A stretch of 64,000 nt of DNA from Nocardioides alkalitolerans DSM 16699 (GCF_000426525.1 NZ_AUFN01000011.1:124001-188000), one strand, 5' to 3'. Shown: positions 1 to 9,062, counted from the stretch's first letter. Program-made: numbers and translations. Notes: generated by a model from the letters alone, not told the origin.

Positions 1-732
1 GGCACGAGCGGCCAGGAGCCGTCGGACGACGCCTCGGAGGCGGGGACGGGCGGCTCGGAGAGCACCGCGCCCGGCGACGAGGGCTCGACCGCGACGCCCG
101 ACACCGACGCCGCGGACCTCCCGTCGTACTTCGACGACGGCCAGGTCGTGGCGGGCGACGCCCGCGACAACGCGCTCTTCCAGGTGCCGTCCGTCGACGA
201 CGGCTGGGTCGTGGAGCCCGACGGCAACCTCCGCGGGCTCGAGGGCCGGATGTCGACGGACCCCGACGACGAGTACGCCCGCGTGCTCGTCAACGGCGGC
301 GCCCTCATCGGCGAGGACTACTGCGAGACCGACACCGCGGGCTACCGCGCCCTGGTCGGCCTCGGGCAGGTGTGGATCAACCCGTCGCCGACCGACGAGG
401 TGGTGCGCACCCTCGGCGCCAACTGGGGCTTCGTGGCCTCGCTGCGGGAGGACGGGACGCGCATCGAGCGCCCGAACGAGGGCGTGCCCGACGTGGAGCC
501 GTTCGAGCTGGCGGACGGCACCCAGACCCACCGCTCGACCATCGTCGTGCCCCAGGACCCCAACGACTGCGGCGTCACCGGCGTCGAGATCCAGGTCGTC
601 GCGCTCAACTCCGGCGAGTTCACGACGACCCTCGTGGCCGTGCGCCCCGTGGGCATCGAGGACGAGGTGCCGGCCGAGACCATCACGCAGATCCAGCAGA
701 GCTTCCAGATCGACGTGCCCGTCGAGAGCTGA
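1..732 (+). CDS. secreted or lipoprotein-like hypothetical protein, 5' truncated
   Basis: The frame is open from the first base of the window to the TGA at 730-732, so the start lies upstream. The first ~40 visible residues are rich in Gly, Ser, Thr, Glu and Asp, as in linkers that follow a lipobox or membrane anchor. A globular domain of about 190 residues follows, with two Cys (EDYCETD and PNDCGVTG) that could form a disulfide, and it ends in QSFQIDVPVES. The layout resembles actinobacterial surface lipoproteins, but I do not recognise the domain. A GTG at 148 could be mistaken for a start; coding continues well before it. The gene converges on coaA with only 9 bp between stop codons and no hairpin there. 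Confidence 0.7.
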   Translation, partial: GTSGQEPSDDASEAGTGGSESTAPGDEGSTATPDTDAADLPSYFDDGQVVAGDARDNALFQVPSVDDGWVVEPDGNLRGLEGRMSTDPDDEYARVLVNGGALIGEDYCETDTAGYRALVGLGQVWINPSPTDEVVRTLGANWGFVASLREDGTRIERPNEGVPDVEPFELADGTQTHRSTIVVPQDPNDCGVTGVEIQVVALNSGEFTTTLVAVRPVGIEDEVPAETITQIQQSFQIDVPVES

Positions 733-741
733 TCGGGCGCC

Positions 742-1725
742 TCAGAGCTTGCGGAGCCGCACGTAGCGCACGGAGTGGTCCCGGTCCTTGCGCAGCACGA
801 GCGTCGCGCGCGAGCGGGTGGGCAGCACGTTCTGGGTGAGGTTGGGTCCGTTGATCGCGTTCCAGATCCGGTTCGCCTCGGTGACGGCCTCGTCGACGGA
901 GAGGGCGCCGTACTTGCGGAAGTAGGACGCCGGGTCGAGGAAGGCCGTCTCCCGCAGGCGCAGGAACCGCTCGACGTACCACCGCTGGATGTCGGAGGTG
1001 GCGGCGTCGACGTAGACGGTGAAGTCGAAGAAGTCGCTGACGGCGAGGCTGGTGCGGCCGTCGTCGCGCACCACGGCCGGCTGGAGCACGTTGAGGCCCT
1101 CGACGATGACGATGTCGGGGTGGCGCACGACCACCTTCTCGTCGGGCAGCACGTTGTAGGTCAGGTGGGAGTAGGTGGGCGCCTCGACCTCGTCCTTTCC
1201 CGACTTGATGTCGACCACGAAGCGCAGCAGCTTGCGGCGGTCGTAGGACTCGGGGAAGCCCTTGCGGGTCAGCAGGCCGCGGCGCTCGAGCTCGGCGTTG
1301 TCGTAGAGGAAGCCGTCGGTGGTCACCAGCGCGACGTTCGGGTGCTCGGGCCAGCGCGCGAGCAGCTCCTGCAGCACGCGGGCGGTGGTGGACTTGCCGA
1401 CCGCCACCGACCCGGCGACGCCGATGACGAACGGGGTGCGGCGCGGCTGCGGCCGGCGCAGGAACGACTCGGTACGGCGGTGGAGGTCGCCGTTCGACTC
1501 GACGTAGAGGCTGAGCAGCCGGGAGAGCGGCAGGTAGATCTGCCGCACCTCGTCCAGGTCCAGGTGGGTGCCGAGGCCGCGCAGGCGCCGGATCTCGTCG
1601 TACGTGAGCGGGCTCTCCGTGGTCTGGCCGAGGGCGGACCAGGCGGATCGGTCGAGCTCCACGTAGGGCGAGCTGGGCTCGCGTCCGTGGTCCGGTGGCG
1701 CGGCGACCTCGCCTGCGGCAGACAT
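742..1725 (-). CDS. coaA: type I pantothenate kinase
   Basis: Phosphorylates pantothenate with ATP, the first and feedback-controlled step of coenzyme A synthesis, in the cytosol. The P-loop [12 protein letters not shown] lies at residues 102-113. Downstream blocks typical of prokaryotic PanK follow ([43 protein letters not shown]-type end). I chose the ATG at 1725, giving 327 residues, close to the ~312 of mycobacterial CoaA; an ATG three codons upstream is possible, and an earlier GTG-like extension is low-complexity. CACAAT lies seven bases before the chosen start and could be a leaderless -10. The gene is divergent from glmS, with about 100 bp between starts. Confidence 0.95.
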   Translation of the reverse strand: MSAAGEVAAPPDHGREPSSPYVELDRSAWSALGQTTESPLTYDEIRRLRGLGTHLDLDEVRQIYLPLSRLLSLYVESNGDLHRRTESFLRRPQPRRTPFVIGVAGSVAVGKSTTARVLQELLARWPEHPNVALVTTDGFLYDNAELERRGLLTRKGFPESYDRRKLLRFVVDIKSGKDEVEAPTYSHLTYNVLPDEKVVVRHPDIVIVEGLNVLQPAVVRDDGRTSLAVSDFFDFTVYVDAATSDIQRWYVERFLRLRETAFLDPASYFRKYGALSVDEAVTEANRIWNAINGPNLTQNVLPTRSRATLVLRKDRDHSVRYVRLRKL

Positions 1726-1814
1726 GCGAGGCATTGTGCAGCACGGCCGGGGCCGCCGTGCGCGCCACCCGGCATGTGGAGGCGTGGGAGGACGGCGGCG
1801 GTCGTCGCGGGCCG

Positions 1815-1820
1815 TAGACT
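1815..1820 (+). promoter_or_regulatory. -10 element (TAGACT) of glmS
   Basis: TAGACT fits the actinobacterial TANNNT -10 consensus and ends eight bases before the glmS ATG, so transcription would begin at or next to the start codon (leaderless mRNA). No Shine-Dalgarno sequence is visible. No clear -35. Confidence 0.5.
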
Positions 1821-1828
1821 CCCGGTCC

Positions 1829-3673
1829 ATGTGCGGAATCGTGGGCTACGTGGGTCAGCGCTCGGCCCAGGACGTGGTGATCGAGGGGCTGCGGCGCCTG
1901 GAGTACCGGGGCTACGACTCCGCGGGCATCGCGCTGGTGCACGACGGCGAGCTGGCCACCGACAAGCGGGCGGGCAAGCTCGCGAACCTCGAGAAGGCCA
2001 TCGCGGAGCGGCCCCTGCCGACCTCGACGACCGGGATCGGCCACACCCGCTGGGCCACCCACGGGGCACCCAACGACGCGAACGCCCACCCCCACCTCGG
2101 CGAGATGCGCCGCCTCGCGGTGGTGCACAACGGCATCATCGAGAACTTCGCCGAGCTGCGCGCCAAGCTGGAGGACGAGGGCCACACGCTGCTCTCCGAG
2201 ACCGACACCGAGATCGCCGCCCACCTGCTCGAGCTGCAGCTGGCGTCGGGCGAGGACCTCACCACCGCCATGCAGCGCGTCTGCTCGCGGCTCGAGGGCG
2301 CCTTCACCCTCGTCGCCGTCGACGCGGAGGACCCCGACCGGGTCGTCGCCGCCCGCCGCAACTCCCCGCTCGTCGTCGGCCTCGGCGAGGGCGAGAACTT
2401 CCTCGGCTCCGACGTGGCCGCCTTCATCGAGCACACCCGCGAGGCGCTCGAGCTGGGCCAGGACCAGGTCGTCACCATCACCCGCGAGGGCGTCACCGTC
2501 ACGGGCTTCGACGGCCGCCCCGCCGAGGGCGTGCAGTACCACGTCGACTGGGACCTCTCGGCCGCCGAGAAGGACGGCCACGACTGGTTCATGCGCAAGG
2601 AGATCTTCGAGCAGCCCCGTGCCGTGGCCGACTCGCTCCTGGGCCGCATGACCGCCGACGGTCGGCTCCAGCTCGACGAGGTGCGGCTCTCCGACGACGA
2701 GCTGCGCGAGATCGACAAGATCATCATCATCGCGTGCGGCACGTCGTTCTACGCGGGCATGGTCGCGAAGTACGCCATCGAGCACTGGTGCCGCATCCCG
2801 GTCGAGGTCGAGCTGGCCAGCGAGTTCCGCTACCGCGACCCGATCCTCAACTACTCGACCCTCGTCGTCGCGATCAGCCAGTCCGGCGAGACCGCCGACA
2901 CCCTGCAGGCGATCCGCCACGCCCGGGTGCAGCGCTCGAAGGTGCTGGCGATCTGCAACACCAACGGCTCGACCATCCCGCGCGAGTCCGACGCGGTCAT
3001 CTACACGCACGCAGGCCCCGAGATCGGCGTCGCCTCCACCAAGGGCTTCCTCACGCAGCTGGTGGCCTGCTACTTGCTCGCGCTCTACCTGGCGCAGATC
3101 AAGGGCACGCGGTACGGCGACGAGATCCACCAGATCGTCGCCCAGCTCGAGGCCATGCCCGCCCACATCCAGGACGTGCTCGACCGCAGCGGGGAGGTCT
3201 ACGCTCTCGCCCGCGAGTACGTCGACGCCCGCTCGGTGCTGTTCCTCGGCCGCCACGCGGGCTACCCGGTGGCGCTCGAGGGCGCCCTGAAGCTCAAGGA
3301 GCTCGCCTACCTGCACGCCGAGGGGTTCGCGGCCGGGGAGCTCAAGCACGGCCCGATCGCGCTCGTGGAGGAGGGCCTGCCGGTGCTCTGCATCGTGCCG
3401 TCCCGGGGCCGCGACCAGCTGCACGACAAGATGATCAGCGGCATCCAGGAGGTGCGCGCCCGCGGTGCCCGCACCATCTGCTTCGCCGAGGTCGGCGACA
3501 CGGCCATCGAGCCCTACGCCGACGTGCTGATCCGGCTGCCGAAGGTGCCCACGATCCTCCAGCCGCTCGTCGCCACCGTGCCGCTCCAGCTGTTCGCCTG
3601 CGAGCTCGCGACGGCGAAGGGCCACGACGTCGACCAGCCGCGCAACCTGGCCAAGTCCGTCACCGTCGAGTAG
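1829..3673 (+). CDS. glmS: glutamine-fructose-6-phosphate aminotransferase (isomerizing)
   Basis: Makes glucosamine-6-phosphate from fructose-6-phosphate and glutamine, the entry to peptidoglycan amino sugars. The protein starts [10 protein letters not shown]: Cys2 becomes the N-terminal nucleophile of the class II glutaminase domain once Met is removed, which fixes the start at 1829 and excludes the longer frame upstream. YRGYDSAG and the GHTRWATHG block mark the glutaminase domain (about 1-240). Two SIS sugar-isomerase domains follow, with [17 protein letters not shown] and the C-terminal [10 protein letters not shown]. Its 614 residues are the usual length. acpS begins 15 bp downstream. 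Confidence 0.98.
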   Translation: MCGIVGYVGQRSAQDVVIEGLRRLEYRGYDSAGIALVHDGELATDKRAGKLANLEKAIAERPLPTSTTGIGHTRWATHGAPNDANAHPHLGEMRRLAVVHNGIIENFAELRAKLEDEGHTLLSETDTEIAAHLLELQLASGEDLTTAMQRVCSRLEGAFTLVAVDAEDPDRVVAARRNSPLVVGLGEGENFLGSDVAAFIEHTREALELGQDQVVTITREGVTVTGFDGRPAEGVQYHVDWDLSAAEKDGHDWFMRKEIFEQPRAVADSLLGRMTADGRLQLDEVRLSDDELREIDKIIIIACGTSFYAGMVAKYAIEHWCRIPVEVELASEFRYRDPILNYSTLVVAISQSGETADTLQAIRHARVQRSKVLAICNTNGSTIPRESDAVIYTHAGPEIGVASTKGFLTQLVACYLLALYLAQIKGTRYGDEIHQIVAQLEAMPAHIQDVLDRSGEVYALAREYVDARSVLFLGRHAGYPVALEGALKLKELAYLHAEGFAAGELKHGPIALVEEGLPVLCIVPSRGRDQLHDKMISGIQEVRARGARTICFAEVGDTAIEPYADVLIRLPKVPTILQPLVATVPLQLFACELATAKGHDVDQPRNLAKSVTVE

Positions 3674-3688
3674 TCGGCGGGGCGCGGG

Positions 3689-4045
3689 GTGGCGATCGTC
3701 GGCGTCGGGGTCGACGTCTGTGACGTACGGCGGTTCGCCGCCTCGCTCGAGCGCACCCCGACGCTCCTGGGCCGTCTCTTCCTGCCCGTCGAGGTCGAGG
3801 GCCGCTCCACGGAGTCCGTCGCGGCCCGCTTCGCCGCCAAGGAGGCCCTCGCCAAGGCGCTCGGCGCCCCCGGCGACCTCGCCTGGCACGACGCCCACGT
3901 GCTCCGCGACGCCGGCTCCGCGCCGTACGTGGCCCTCCACGGCACCGTGCGCGCCCGCGCCGACGCCCTCGGCGTCCGCAGCGTGCACCTCTCGCTCTCC
4001 CACGACGCCGGTGTCGCCACCGCGTTCGTGGTGCTGGAGGGGTAG
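3689..4045 (+). CDS. acpS: holo-[acyl-carrier-protein] synthase
   Basis: Transfers 4'-phosphopantetheine from CoA to the acyl carrier protein. GVDVCDVRR with metal-binding Asp9 and the [11 protein letters not shown] block with Glu52 are the two signature motifs of AcpS-type transferases; SLSHDAG lies near the C-terminus. The start is GTG at 3689; the 118-residue length is normal. It lies 15 bp after glmS and is probably cotranscribed with it. In many actinobacteria acpS sits between glmS and nnrD; here the nnrD-alr block is about 8.5 kb further on, separated by the glycosyl cluster. Confidence 0.95.
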   Translation: MAIVGVGVDVCDVRRFAASLERTPTLLGRLFLPVEVEGRSTESVAARFAAKEALAKALGAPGDLAWHDAHVLRDAGSAPYVALHGTVRARADALGVRSVHLSLSHDAGVATAFVVLEG

Positions 4046-4066
4046 GCCGGGTCGTCGGGGGCCTCC

Positions 4067-4098
4067 GGCGGTTTATCCGCTCGAGCGGTTAAACCGCC
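4067..4098. repeat. 32-bp near-perfect palindrome
   Basis: GGCGGTTTA and TAAACCGCC form the outer arms, and CCGCTC and GAGCGG pair inside them. Only one T-T pair breaks a 32-base symmetry. It begins 21 bp after the acpS stop. It could end the glmS-acpS transcript, but there is no T-tract. A second, perfect 14-bp palindrome (CCCTGAATTCAGGG) lies at 4107-4120. Both sit before the gene at 4237, so they may instead be protein-binding sites. Confidence 0.6.
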
Positions 4099-4216
4099 GC
4101 TCTACGCCCTGAATTCAGGGTGCAGAGCACCAGGAACGTGCACACGGTCTCAGCGGGAGCGTCGGGGGCACGGGTCCGTGACCGATCTCGGCGGCGTCGC
4201 TGGCGGCGCCCGGGAG

Positions 4217-4222
4217 TAGCGT
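4217..4222 (+). promoter_or_regulatory. -10 element (TAGCGT)
   Basis: TAGCGT ends 14 bases before the ATG at 4237, giving a transcript with at most a few leader bases. A GGAAGG at 4223-4228 could act as ribosome-binding site if initiation is slightly upstream. Confidence 0.4.
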
Positions 4223-4236
4223 GGAAGGCTCGACCC

Positions 4237-5052
4237 ATGCGCCGCATCAGCTCGTCGGACCAGGTCGTCGAGGCCCTCGTCGGCCTCTACGACGACGCCT
4301 GGACGGAGGCGGGCGGTGGCGGTCGCCGTCGACTCGGCATCTTCCGGAGCCATCTCGCCCGGCTGGAGGTCGAGCTGCCCGCCGAGGAGGCGGAGGCGCT
4401 CGCGCCCGTCCTCACCGTCTGCACGGAGCGGATGTCGCGGCTGTGGGTCCGCCGCACGCCGCCGGACCGGGTCGCCTCCCTCCTCGCCCGTCACCTGATC
4501 CGCAAGGGCGTCGGGGCCGCGGTGTCGGGAGCGCGCCGTCACCGGCGGTCTCTCTGGCTCGCGATCTCACCGGGTGGGTGGCAGACGACCGAGTCGCTCT
4601 TCGAGCCCGGGGTGGGCGGGTTGATCGAGGTCGAGGACTTCGTGCCGCGCGAGGAGGGACTGCCGCGCCTCGAGAAGGCCCTCGCCCACGAACGGAAGGT
4701 GGCGGCCCGTGACGCTGCCGACGAGGACCGCGACCCGGACGACCCGGAAGAGCCCTGGGCGCCCGACCCCGACGACCCGCTCGACGTACGGGAGGCGGCA
4801 GCTCCCCGCGGTGGCCACGACGTCGACGTGTGGTTCCGCACGACCGGCGCGGCGGGGCAGTGCGAGGTGCTGGTGAGCATGACTTTCGTCGGTCACGCCA
4901 CGCTCGCGCGGGCTGACTGGGAGGCCCTGCGTGGCTGGGAGCAGGACCACGGGGAGCACGCGCCCGGGAGCCTCAACGTCGACGAGGCGCTGCCCGCGGG
5001 CGAGCGCTACGACGTCTACGCCTGGGGGCCGCCGGCGGCCGAGCTGGCCTGA
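4237..5052 (+). CDS. hypothetical cytosolic protein
   Basis: No family recognised. The 271-residue protein has no signal peptide or membrane segment. Residues 1-140 look like a helical domain rich in Arg and Leu. A strongly acidic stretch near residues 165-195 (several DPDD and DEDRD runs) links it to a C-terminal part ending NVDEALPAGERYDVYAWGPP. The start is the ATG at 4237, which has GGAAGG eight bases upstream; the open frame continues upstream to 4120 but that part overlaps the palindromes and is arginine-rich noise. The last 37 bp overlap the convergent membrane-protein gene. Confidence 0.65.
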   Translation: MRRISSSDQVVEALVGLYDDAWTEAGGGGRRRLGIFRSHLARLEVELPAEEAEALAPVLTVCTERMSRLWVRRTPPDRVASLLARHLIRKGVGAAVSGARRHRRSLWLAISPGGWQTTESLFEPGVGGLIEVEDFVPREEGLPRLEKALAHERKVAARDAADEDRDPDDPEEPWAPDPDDPLDVREAAAPRGGHDVDVWFRTTGAAGQCEVLVSMTFVGHATLARADWEALRGWEQDHGEHAPGSLNVDEALPAGERYDVYAWGPPAAELA

Positions 5053-5447
5053 CGCACGTTCCGTACGGCGACCGCGGCGGCCGCCGCGGCGATGAGCCCC
5101 ACCAGCACGGCCCAGCCGGCGACGTACGGGCGGTCGAGCAGCGTCAGGTTGTCGGGCAGGGCGCCGAAGCGGCCCAGCACCGGGATCGCGACCACTGTCA
5201 CGGTCGTCACGACGACCAGGCCGACGACGGCCGGTCCGCGGGCCGCGACGGGCAGCAGCCGGGGGAGGGCGGCGCCGGCGAGCAGTGCCAGGGGCGCCAC
5301 CACGGCGTCGTGCACCAGCACCCCGACGAGGAACCACACGGCCACCTCCACCACCTGGACGGTCTCCTGGCGGTCGAGCAGCAACCAGGCGCCGTACAGG
5401 CCGACGGCCACGCCCAGCGCGCCGAGCAGCACCCGCAGCGGCATCAT
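5016..5447 (-). CDS. small polytopic membrane protein
   Basis: A 143-residue protein with four predicted membrane segments (about residues 3-22, 31-60, 72-92 and 103-125) and almost no soluble part. The start ATG at 5447 overlaps the TGA of the upstream oxidoreductase (ATGA), so it is translationally coupled to it. The tandem ATG at 5444 is an equal alternative. It is the last gene of the leftward operon 8913-5016. It could be a small subunit or assembly partner of the neighbouring membrane-bound molybdoenzyme, but that is inference from position only. Confidence 0.75.
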   Translation of the reverse strand: MMPLRVLLGALGVAVGLYGAWLLLDRQETVQVVEVAVWFLVGVLVHDAVVAPLALLAGAALPRLLPVAARGPAVVGLVVVTTVTVVAIPVLGRFGALPDNLTLLDRPYVAGWAVLVGLIAAAAAAVAVRNVRQASSAAGGPQA

Positions 5448-6610
5448 GCGACCACCTCGATGCGGGAGACCCACTTGGTCTGGAGCACGCCCGGACGGTT
5501 CGGGGCGATGAGCCGCGCCGGGTACCCGTGGTCGGGGGCCAGGGTCTCGCCGTTCAGTCCGAGCGCCAGCAGCGTGCGGTCGTCGTCGGCGAAGTTCGAC
5601 GGCAGGTCGGTGCGCCGGTAGGCCCCCTTGGGCTGCAGCGAGGTGATGCGCACGTGGGCGCCGCGGGGCGCGTCGACGAGGTCGAGCAGGTCGCGGAACC
5701 GCACCCCGCTCCACGTGCCCGACGCGCTCCAGCCCTCGACGCAGGCGATGGGCAGCTTCTCGGAGCGCTGGGTCATCGCCAGCAGGTCCTCACGGGTCAG
5801 GTAGACGGCCCGGTCGCCGTTGACCAGCACGAGCCGGTACGACGCGCTCATTGCCGTCGCGACGACGTCGGCGCGGCGGGCGGAGGTGTTGATGGGGATG
5901 CCGCCGGGGCCGTCGCCGGAGCGCACGCTGAGCACGGAGACGCCCCGCAGCCAGGGCACGGTGTTGCCGACGGTCGCGACCACCGCGACGCCGGTGGCGA
6001 TCCAGGTGGACCGCAGCAGCCAGCGCCGCGAGACGGGCCCGGGGACGGTGGCGCTCGGACGGTCGAGGGCGGTGTCGTCGACGTCGGCCCCGAACGCGGC
6101 GCGGATCACGGGCAGCTTCACCGCGATGTGCACGAGCAGGGCGCCGATGGCGACCCAGGCGATCGCGAAGTGGGTCGTGCGGAAGGAGAAGGACTCCCAG
6201 GGGTACCACCGGGCCGCGTTCGCGAGCCCCGTCGCGAGCTGGAAGATCGCGGAGGCGACGAGCACGCCGATCGACGCCCGCTCGAGCGTGGTGAGCAGCA
6301 GCCGTCGGGCGCCCTTCGGGACGGGCGCGAAGAGCCGGGGGTAGACGGTCCACAGCTTGACGAGCAGCAGCGGGACGCAGGCGATGCCCGTCGTGACGTG
6401 GAGGCCCTGCGTGACGCGGTAGCCCCAGGCGGGGGAGGTGGGGAACGGTACGGCGGGCCGCGGCAGCTGGGCCCAGTGGCTGATGATGCCGGTGACGAAG
6501 CAGACGGCGAAGCAGACGCCGAGCACCGCTCCCACCCGCGCCGCGACGGCCGGGCTGCGCAGCCGGGAGGTGAAGGCCGCCTCGCGCGGCAGCGGGAGCC
6601 GGGCCGTCAC
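5444..6610 (-). CDS. molybdopterin-dependent oxidoreductase with N-terminal membrane domain
   Basis: The 388-residue protein has an N-terminal cytochrome b561-like membrane part (about 1-210; segments near 25-45, 65-85, 110-130, 145-165 and 195-215, with His in GLHVTTG, TTHFAIAW and VHIAVKL as possible heme ligands). A C-terminal sulfite-oxidase-type molybdenum domain carries the expected metal-ligating Cys in IACVEGWSASG. The catalytic part should face outside. The GTG start overlaps the stop of the methyltransferase gene (GTGA). The family includes the Met-sulfoxide reductase MsrP/YedY and sulfite oxidases. The substrate here is unknown; its operon partners suggest a cell-surface sugar or sulfur compound. 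Confidence 0.85.
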   Translation of the reverse strand: MTARLPLPREAAFTSRLRSPAVAARVGAVLGVCFAVCFVTGIISHWAQLPRPAVPFPTSPAWGYRVTQGLHVTTGIACVPLLLVKLWTVYPRLFAPVPKGARRLLLTTLERASIGVLVASAIFQLATGLANAARWYPWESFSFRTTHFAIAWVAIGALLVHIAVKLPVIRAAFGADVDDTALDRPSATVPGPVSRRWLLRSTWIATGVAVVATVGNTVPWLRGVSVLSVRSGDGPGGIPINTSARRADVVATAMSASYRLVLVNGDRAVYLTREDLLAMTQRSEKLPIACVEGWSASGTWSGVRFRDLLDLVDAPRGAHVRITSLQPKGAYRRTDLPSNFADDDRTLLALGLNGETLAPDHGYPARLIAPNRPGVLQTKWVSRIEVVA

Positions 6611-7467
6611 GGTCGTCCGGCGATCCCGGGGCCGTCCGAGTGGTCGTCAGCGTGTCCGTTCAGCTGACCGTTCGCGTGGCCGTTGGTGTGCCCGTTCGCG
6701 TGGCCGTTCGCGTGCCCGTTGCGGGGGGTGCCGTGACCGTTGGTGCGCCGGTCGAGGCGGCCTGCGACGTGCTCGGCGTGGTGGTCGACGGCGAGGTCGG
6801 CCAGCCCCGGCAATACGGGCATCGGGCCGGGCACCAGCACGGCGATCCAGCGGTCCTTGATCGAGCGGAGGTCGCGCAGCTGGAGGCCGGCCGAGATGGC
6901 GAGCTCCTCGATCGCGTCGACGCCCACCACCGACCAGCGGAACGGGCGGCTGGTGTCGTCGCCGCAGCGTAGCTGCGCCCAGCGGGACTCGATGCCGGTG
7001 CCGGGCGGGGCGATGTCGACGACCACGCGGCCCCCGGGCTCGAGCAGCTCGCGGATCCGGCGCAGCAGCGCGGCGGGGTCGCCGCCGATGCCGACGTTGC
7101 CGTCGGCGAGCAGGGCGGTCGTCCAGCGGCCCTCGTGCGGCAGCACGTCGAAGACGCTGTGCCGGGCGGCGGCGACGCCGAGGCCCTGGGCGAGCGCCAC
7201 GGCCTCCGCGACCACGTCGATCGCGAGCACGTCGTGCCCCCGCTCGGCGAGGGCGGCGGCCATGCGGCCGGGGCCGCAGCCGACGTCGATCGTGACGCCG
7301 TCGCAGAGGTCGAGCACCGCGAGGTCCGTCTTGTCGGCCGGGCGTCGCCACTCCCCGACGGGCAGGGGCTCGGGCAGCACGTCGGGTCCGTCGCCGACCC
7401 CGACGACGGTGCAGGGGTCGCCGGCGAGAGCGCGGGCGAAGAGCTCGGAGAAGGAGACGTCGGCCAT
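6607..7467 (-). CDS. class I SAM-dependent methyltransferase
   Basis: Binds S-adenosylmethionine through VTIDVGCGPGRM, followed by the acidic HDVLAIDVV motif; VVVDIAPPG lies further on. The substrate cannot be read from sequence. The C-terminal ~45 residues are an unusual low-complexity tail of repeated NGHANGH/NGHTNGH units, encoded by short DNA repeats. I prefer the ATG at 7467, four bases after the upstream stop; an ATG at 7518 would add 17 low-complexity residues and overlap the upstream gene by 47 bp. It sits between the DUF2064 gene and the molybdoenzyme gene, with a GTGA overlap to the latter. Confidence 0.85.
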   Translation of the reverse strand: MADVSFSELFARALAGDPCTVVGVGDGPDVLPEPLPVGEWRRPADKTDLAVLDLCDGVTIDVGCGPGRMAAALAERGHDVLAIDVVAEAVALAQGLGVAAARHSVFDVLPHEGRWTTALLADGNVGIGGDPAALLRRIRELLEPGGRVVVDIAPPGTGIESRWAQLRCGDDTSRPFRWSVVGVDAIEELAISAGLQLRDLRSIKDRWIAVLVPGPMPVLPGLADLAVDHHAEHVAGRLDRRTNGHGTPRNGHANGHANGHTNGHANGQLNGHADDHSDGPGIAGRP

Positions 7468-7471
7468 GCGT

Positions 7472-8224
7472 CTACCGTCCGGCTCGGCGGGCGCCGTGGG
7501 CGCCGTCGTGGTGGTCATCCTCGTTGTTCGTCACCAGGCGTGCTCCGGATGGGTCGGGTGTCTCGCCGGGCGCGGTGGACGACGCCGTCCACCGCCGGGC
7601 GAAGCGGGTCGAGGGGGCGGCCGCGGCCACCCGGTGGGCGTCGTTGACCTCGTCGACGTCGACGAGCGTCGAGGCGGTGCCGACGCTGAGCCCGGCGTCC
7701 TCGAGGGCGGCGCGGGTCGCGACGTACGTCTCGGGTGTCGACATGGGGACTCCCCGCAGCGCGCCGGCGGCCCCGGGGTCGCGCAGGGCCAGGGCCCACC
7801 AGCCGCCGTCCTCGGCGGGGGCGAGCACGGCGTCGTGGGAGGCGAGGCCCGCGACCACCTCGGCGAGCAGGGCGGGGGTCAGCTGGGGCGTGTCCATGCC
7901 GACCTGGACGACGGGCCCGGGCACGTCGGCGTGCGCGTGGGCGAGGCGCTCGTCGAAGCCGTCGCCGATCTGCGGACGCACGGCCCAGCCGTCGAGGGCG
8001 AGCCGCAGCTCGTCGGCCGCAGCGCCGTCGGCGAGGTCGCCCGCGAGCGCGACGTGGCAGCGTCCGGGGCCGGCGTACGCCGCCGCGGCGGCCAGGGTGT
8101 CGAGCAGGGCGGCGGCGGCCAGCTCGGCGGCGGCGGTCATGCCCACCTCGGCGCCGAGGCGCGTCTTCGCCTGCCCGGCCACCGGGGCCTTGGCGACGAC
8201 GAGGACGTGGGCGGGGGCGCTCAC
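7472..8224 (-). CDS. DUF2064 / TIGR04282-type glycosyltransferase-like protein
   Basis: This 250-residue protein belongs to the CofC-like, nucleotidyltransferase-fold family (DUF2064). It starts VLVVAKAPVAGQAKTRL, the family's typical N-terminal loop, and has VQVGMDTPQLTP and LAPAEDGGWWALAL in the centre. It resembles mycobacterial Rv0540, as I recall that family. The GTG start at 8224 overlaps the TGA of the glycosyltransferase gene. Its biochemical role is not established; it may activate or transfer a sugar made by this locus. Confidence 0.85.
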   Translation of the reverse strand: MSAPAHVLVVAKAPVAGQAKTRLGAEVGMTAAAELAAAALLDTLAAAAAYAGPGRCHVALAGDLADGAAADELRLALDGWAVRPQIGDGFDERLAHAHADVPGPVVQVGMDTPQLTPALLAEVVAGLASHDAVLAPAEDGGWWALALRDPGAAGALRGVPMSTPETYVATRAALEDAGLSVGTASTLVDVDEVNDAHRVAAAAPSTRFARRWTASSTAPGETPDPSGARLVTNNEDDHHDGAHGARRAGR

Positions 8225-8913
8225 GTGAGCACCTTCCAGAAGTCCCGGGCGGCGCGGACGGTGCCGCGCACGGAGCCGGAGACCTTCGACTTCGTGCCCT
8301 CGGCGCGCGGCCGGTAGGCGACGTCGTGCTCCGTGATGCGCCAGCCGGCCCGGACGGCGCGGTCGAGCAGCTCGACGGGGTAGCCGAAGCGGCGGTCCTC
8401 GACCCCGAGGTCGAGCAGGGCCTGACGGCGGCACACGCGCACGGCGCCGAGGTCGTGGATCTCCATCCCGATGCGGCGGCGGAGCCAGGCCACGACGAGG
8501 GCGTTGCCGAAGCGGGCGTGCCAGGGCCAGACGCCCCGGCCGACCGGGCGGCGTCGGCCCACGGCCAGGTCGGCCCGACCGGAGCGGACGTCGTCGAGAA
8601 GGCTCAGCAGCTCGTCGGGGTCGAAGGAGCCGTCGCCGTCCATCACCGCGACGTAGTCGGCGCGCGCCGCGACGATGCCGGCGTGGACGGCCGCGCCGTA
8701 CCCGGGCTGCGACTCGGCGACGACCCGCGCGCCGAGGCTGCGGGCCACGTCGGCCGTGCCGTCGCGCGAGCCGTTGTCGACGACGATGACGGCGAAGACG
8801 GCGGGGATGGTGGGCAGCAGACCGGTGAGCGCGGCGGCCTCGTCACGGCACGGCAGCACCAGGTCGCACTCGCCGGGGGAGGGCGGCTCGGCCGCGGGCG
8901 AGGGAGGGGTCAC
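8221..8913 (-). CDS. family 2 glycosyltransferase, polyprenyl-phosphate sugar synthase type
   Basis: GT-A fold enzyme of the dolichol-phosphate mannosyltransferase type. It shows DLVLPCRDEAAAL, VIVVDNGSRDGT and the metal-binding VMDGDGSFD (Asp92/Asp94). Its 230 residues include no membrane segment, so it should act at the inner face of the membrane, loading a sugar on a polyprenyl phosphate. The start is GTG at 8913; the upstream frame is only promoter-like DNA shared with the divergent gene at 9078. Order and orientation match Rv0539 in mycobacteria, proposed as the methylthioxylose-phosphodecaprenol synthase. Sugar specificity cannot be read from sequence. Confidence 0.85.
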   Translation of the reverse strand: MTPPSPAAEPPSPGECDLVLPCRDEAAALTGLLPTIPAVFAVIVVDNGSRDGTADVARSLGARVVAESQPGYGAAVHAGIVAARADYVAVMDGDGSFDPDELLSLLDDVRSGRADLAVGRRRPVGRGVWPWHARFGNALVVAWLRRRIGMEIHDLGAVRVCRRQALLDLGVEDRRFGYPVELLDRAVRAGWRITEHDVAYRPRAEGTKSKVSGSVRGTVRAARDFWKVLT

Positions 8914-9062
8914 GGACCCACCGTAGGTGTCAGGTGGGCAACTGGAGATTCTCCGGCGGGTGACGGGAGGGTGTCGTGCCGGAACTTCGCCCCTTGGGGT
9001 GGGCTGCGGCGTCGAGGGGAGCCGGACCGGTCTGGTCCGGGGTGCCGTCTGGTCCGCCTGCC

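Noticed and set aside
683..4003. A 1106-codon open frame on the minus strand across coaA, glmS and acpS
   Set aside because: It is the antisense shadow of glmS and acpS caused by high third-position GC; the translation is low-complexity Val/Ala/Gly/Arg/Asp and lacks any motif, while the plus strand encodes clear enzymes.
4120..4236. Earlier start for the hypothetical gene at 4237
   Set aside because: The extension begins inside a palindrome and translates to an Arg-rich stretch; the -10 element and GGAAGG favour 4237.
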